In this document: piece after piece, positions 12,611 through 14,311 of the stretch
How the letters are laid out: each line of letters begins with the position of its first letter
Position numbering within the stretch: the first letter of the stretch is position 1
Origin: JAEUMW01 sp039807745
GTDB lineage: Bacteria > Pseudomonadota > Gammaproteobacteria > Burkholderiales > JAEUMW01
Assembly (NCBI GenBank): GCA_039807745.1
Contig: JBDHRV010000090.1
Span: forward strand, 1-14,311
Reading direction: 5' to 3'
Length of the DNA: 14,311 bases
Made by a program: the position numbers and the translations under genes
Notes under the pieces: generated by a model
What the model saw: only the letters and a program-made list of their open reading frames with translations
Told to the model about the DNA's origin: nothing
Database searches by the model: none

Positions 12611-13588
12611 ATGAGTTTCACACTCGTCGAACAGGCCACGCCGCGCCTGCACCGCTCGGAGCTGGCCGTGCCCGGCTCGAACCCCGGCGCCTTCGACAAG
12701 GCGGCGAAATCCGCCGCCGACATCGTCTTCCTCGATCTCGAGGACGCGGTGGCACCCGACGACAAGGATCAGGCGCGCAAGAACATCGTGCAGGCGCTGA
12801 ACGACATGGACTGGGGCTCGAAGACCATGATGGTCCGCATCAACGGTCTCGATACCCACTACATGTATCGCGACGTGGTCGACGTCGTGGAGAACTGCCC
12901 GCGACTCGACATGCTGCTGATCCCGAAGGTCGGTGTACCGCAGGACGTTTACGCCATCGACGTGCTGGTGACGCAGATCGAAGCCGCGAAGAAGCGCACC
13001 AAGCGCCTGGGCTTCGAGGTGCTGATCGAGACCGCGCTCGGCATGGCCAACGTCGAGGCGATCGCGCAGTCGAGCCGGCGGCTGGAGGCGATGAGCTTCG
13101 GCGTGGCGGACTACGCGGCCTCGACCCGCGCGCGCACGACGGTGATCGGCGGGGTGAATCGCGACTTCGGCGTGCTCACCGACAAGAACGAAAAGGGTGA
13201 GCGCGATTACTTCTGGATGGACCCGTGGCATGGCGCGCAGACGCGCATGCTGGTGGCGTGTCGGGCGTACGGCCTGCGGCCGATCGACGGACCCTTCGGC
13301 GACTTCGGCGACCCGGATGCGTTTATTGCGGCGGCGAGGCGCGCAGCGGTGTTAGGCTACGAGGGCAAGTGGGCGATCCACCCGTCGCAGATCGAGCTCG
13401 CGAACCAGGTCTTCACGCCGTCGGAGGCCGAGATCACCCGGGCGCGCCGCATCCTCGACGCGATGGCGCAGGCGGCGAAGGACGGCAAGGGTGCGGTCTC
13501 GCTGGACGGACGCCTGATCGATATCGCGAGCATCCGCATGGCCGAAGCGCTGCTCGCCAAGGCCGACGCGATCGCCGGGGCGGCATAG
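12611..13588 (+). CDS. mclA: L-malyl-CoA/beta-methylmalyl-CoA lyase
   Basis: This 325-residue protein of the CitE-like HpcH/HpaI superfamily very closely resembles the MclA malyl-CoA lyase of serine-cycle methylotrophs. It cleaves malyl-CoA to glyoxylate and acetyl-CoA (Mg2+-dependent, cytoplasm). Motifs: PRLHRSELAVPGSN (11-24, with Arg15), FLDLEDAVAPDD (40-51), MVRINGLDTHYMYRD (74-88, Arg76), LIPKVG (103-108), VLIETALGMANVE (137-149, Glu140 as metal ligand), and SFGVADYAASTRAR. The C-terminal lid has KWAIHPSQIELANQVFTPS. GGAG at 12599-12602 precedes the ATG at a good distance. It is transcribed divergently from mtkA-mtkB-ppc, whose product malyl-CoA is its substrate. Citramalyl-CoA or beta-methylmalyl-CoA cleavage may be side activities. 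Confidence 0.95.
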   Translation: MSFTLVEQATPRLHRSELAVPGSNPGAFDKAAKSAADIVFLDLEDAVAPDDKDQARKNIVQALNDMDWGSKTMMVRINGLDTHYMYRDVVDVVENCPRLDMLLIPKVGVPQDVYAIDVLVTQIEAAKKRTKRLGFEVLIETALGMANVEAIAQSSRRLEAMSFGVADYAASTRARTTVIGGVNRDFGVLTDKNEKGERDYFWMDPWHGAQTRMLVACRAYGLRPIDGPFGDFGDPDAFIAAARRAAVLGYEGKWAIHPSQIELANQVFTPSEAEITRARRILDAMAQAAKDGKGAVSLDGRLIDIASIRMAEALLAKADAIAGAA

Positions 13589-13655
13589 GTTCGACGCACA
13601 CGCCGTGCGGACGGCGCTCGCAGCCGTCCGCGGCAACCGGCAGGGAGGAATCATC

Positions 13656-14069
13656 ATGAGACGCTATACGCAGAACAGCCCCGAAGCCATGGCCCGCATC
13701 GTCGCACTGGTGATGCTCGCGGATGCCGATTTCGACGATTGCGAAGTGGAAATGCTCGACCGCCTCGGCATCTACGAGCGGATCGGCGCCAGCCGCCCGA
13801 CGTTCATCCGGGTCGTGCAGGAGTACTTCGAGGATCTGCTCCGGGATCACACCGGCGACCGGGTTCCGCTCCTGGACGCGCAGCGCCTCGAAGCGGTGCT
13901 CGATGCCGTGGACGACCCGAAGAAGCGCGTCGATCTGGCGGCCATCATGCTGAGCCTCATCAGCGCCGACGGCAATATGAACGACGCGGAGCTCGCCACC
14001 TTGCGCCACGTGCTGGAGCATTGGGGCCTCACCCTGGACGAGATCGAGGCGAATCTGCAGCGGATGTGA
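13656..14069 (+). CDS. TerB-like small helical protein
   Basis: This encodes 137 residues, all predicted helical, with two acidic loops: ADADFDDCEVEML (about 22-34) and SADGNMNDAELATL (about 107-120). This D-x-D/D-G...E pattern is that of the TerB/TerB-like (DjlA N-terminal) fold, whose acidic residues can bind metal. No function is established for such stand-alone members, and tellurite resistance should not be assumed since no other ter genes are present. ATG 13656 has a clear AGGGAGGA ribosome site 6-8 bases upstream. It lies 67 bases after malyl-CoA lyase on the same strand and may be co-transcribed, but its link to the pathway is unknown. Confidence 0.72.
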   Translation: MRRYTQNSPEAMARIVALVMLADADFDDCEVEMLDRLGIYERIGASRPTFIRVVQEYFEDLLRDHTGDRVPLLDAQRLEAVLDAVDDPKKRVDLAAIMLSLISADGNMNDAELATLRHVLEHWGLTLDEIEANLQRM

Positions 14070-14154
14070 CGCCGGGCTTCGGGTTCGGGGGCATCGCGTG
14101 TCGCGCAGCACGTAGGGACAGGTTGGGGTGTTGATTCGCCGTATCGCGGATCAT

Positions 14155-14310
14155 TCACACGAACGCTGTCGCCAGCTCCGCCGCACTTAGCACGCGTCGC
14201 GGCTCGCCGCGACCACCGAGCCGCTGCATCAACAATGAAAGCTCGCTCGGACTGTTCTGCTCCACGCATACCAAGGCAAGCTTGCCGTCACCACGCGCAT
14301 TTCCCGCTTG
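14155..14310 (-). CDS. C-terminal fragment of an unidentified protein (partial, runs off right edge)
   Basis: Reading leftward from the right edge, one frame stays open for 51 codons and ends in TGA (14157-14155). The peptide looks protein-like: a strand GDGKLALVCVEQNS, a helix SELSLLMQRLGG, then EPRRVLSAAELATAFV. It has no start codon in the window because the gene enters from the right. It converges on the TerB-like gene with 85 non-coding bases between. I do not recognise the family, and 51 residues are too few to decide one. Other reverse frames in this stretch look like shadows. Confidence 0.45.
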   Translation of the reverse strand, partial: QAGNARGDGKLALVCVEQNSPSELSLLMQRLGGRGEPRRVLSAAELATAFV

Positions 14311-14311
14311 C

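Noticed and set aside
1..14311. CRISPR array, tRNA, rRNA or insertion-sequence transposase
   Set aside because: No regularly spaced repeats, cloverleaf sequences or transposase motifs were seen on either strand.

Overview
This GC-rich window looks like the chromosome of a proteobacterium, most likely a betaproteobacterium. The grounds are codon usage, the close match of its malyl-CoA lyase and malate-CoA ligase to serine-cycle methylotroph enzymes, and an integron with Xanthomonas/betaproteobacteria-style attC sites. The assignment is by eye and genus level cannot be resolved.

Region 1 (about 1-2800) is a mobile integron gene-cassette array that is somewhat AT-richer than the rest. Four attC recombination sites can be read (386-466, 963-1033, 1693-1755, 2219-2298). 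Each has R''/R' ends and an L''/L' pair with the expected unpaired base. They delimit a ParD/ParE-type toxin-antitoxin pair (cut by the left edge), a GNAT acetyltransferase, a second toxin-antitoxin pair facing against the array, and a GFA-family zinc protein. A PCC/DUF296 protein follows the last recognisable attC. attC polarity puts the integrase, if present, to the left of the window. The array seems to decay into ordinary chromosome between about 2300 and 3050.

Region 2 (3058-7193, + strand) is a tight three-gene operon: an amidase-signature hydrolase, an AEC-family membrane transporter, and a 613-residue protein made of two complete tartronate-semialdehyde-reductase-like domains joined head to tail in one reading frame. 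The two copies are collinear with a constant offset of 320 residues, and both keep their catalytic residues.

Region 3 (7194-7508) is a gap holding at most one unrecognised small ORF with a good ribosome binding site.

Region 4 (7509-13588) is a serine-cycle module. Malate-CoA ligase mtkA and mtkB and a PEP carboxylase (ppc) run leftward as one operon, and L-malyl-CoA lyase runs divergently to the right from a shared 252-bp region. With malate dehydrogenase (not in the window) these enzymes take PEP plus bicarbonate to oxaloacetate, malate, malyl-CoA, and then glyoxylate plus acetyl-CoA. The reductase of Region 2 could handle a C3 product made from glyoxylate, but that link is inferred. Serine hydroxymethyltransferase, serine-glyoxylate aminotransferase, hydroxypyruvate reductase and glycerate kinase are not in the window.

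Region 5 (13589-14311) holds a small TerB-like protein downstream of the lyase, followed by the C-terminal end of an unidentified protein on the opposite strand that runs off the right edge.
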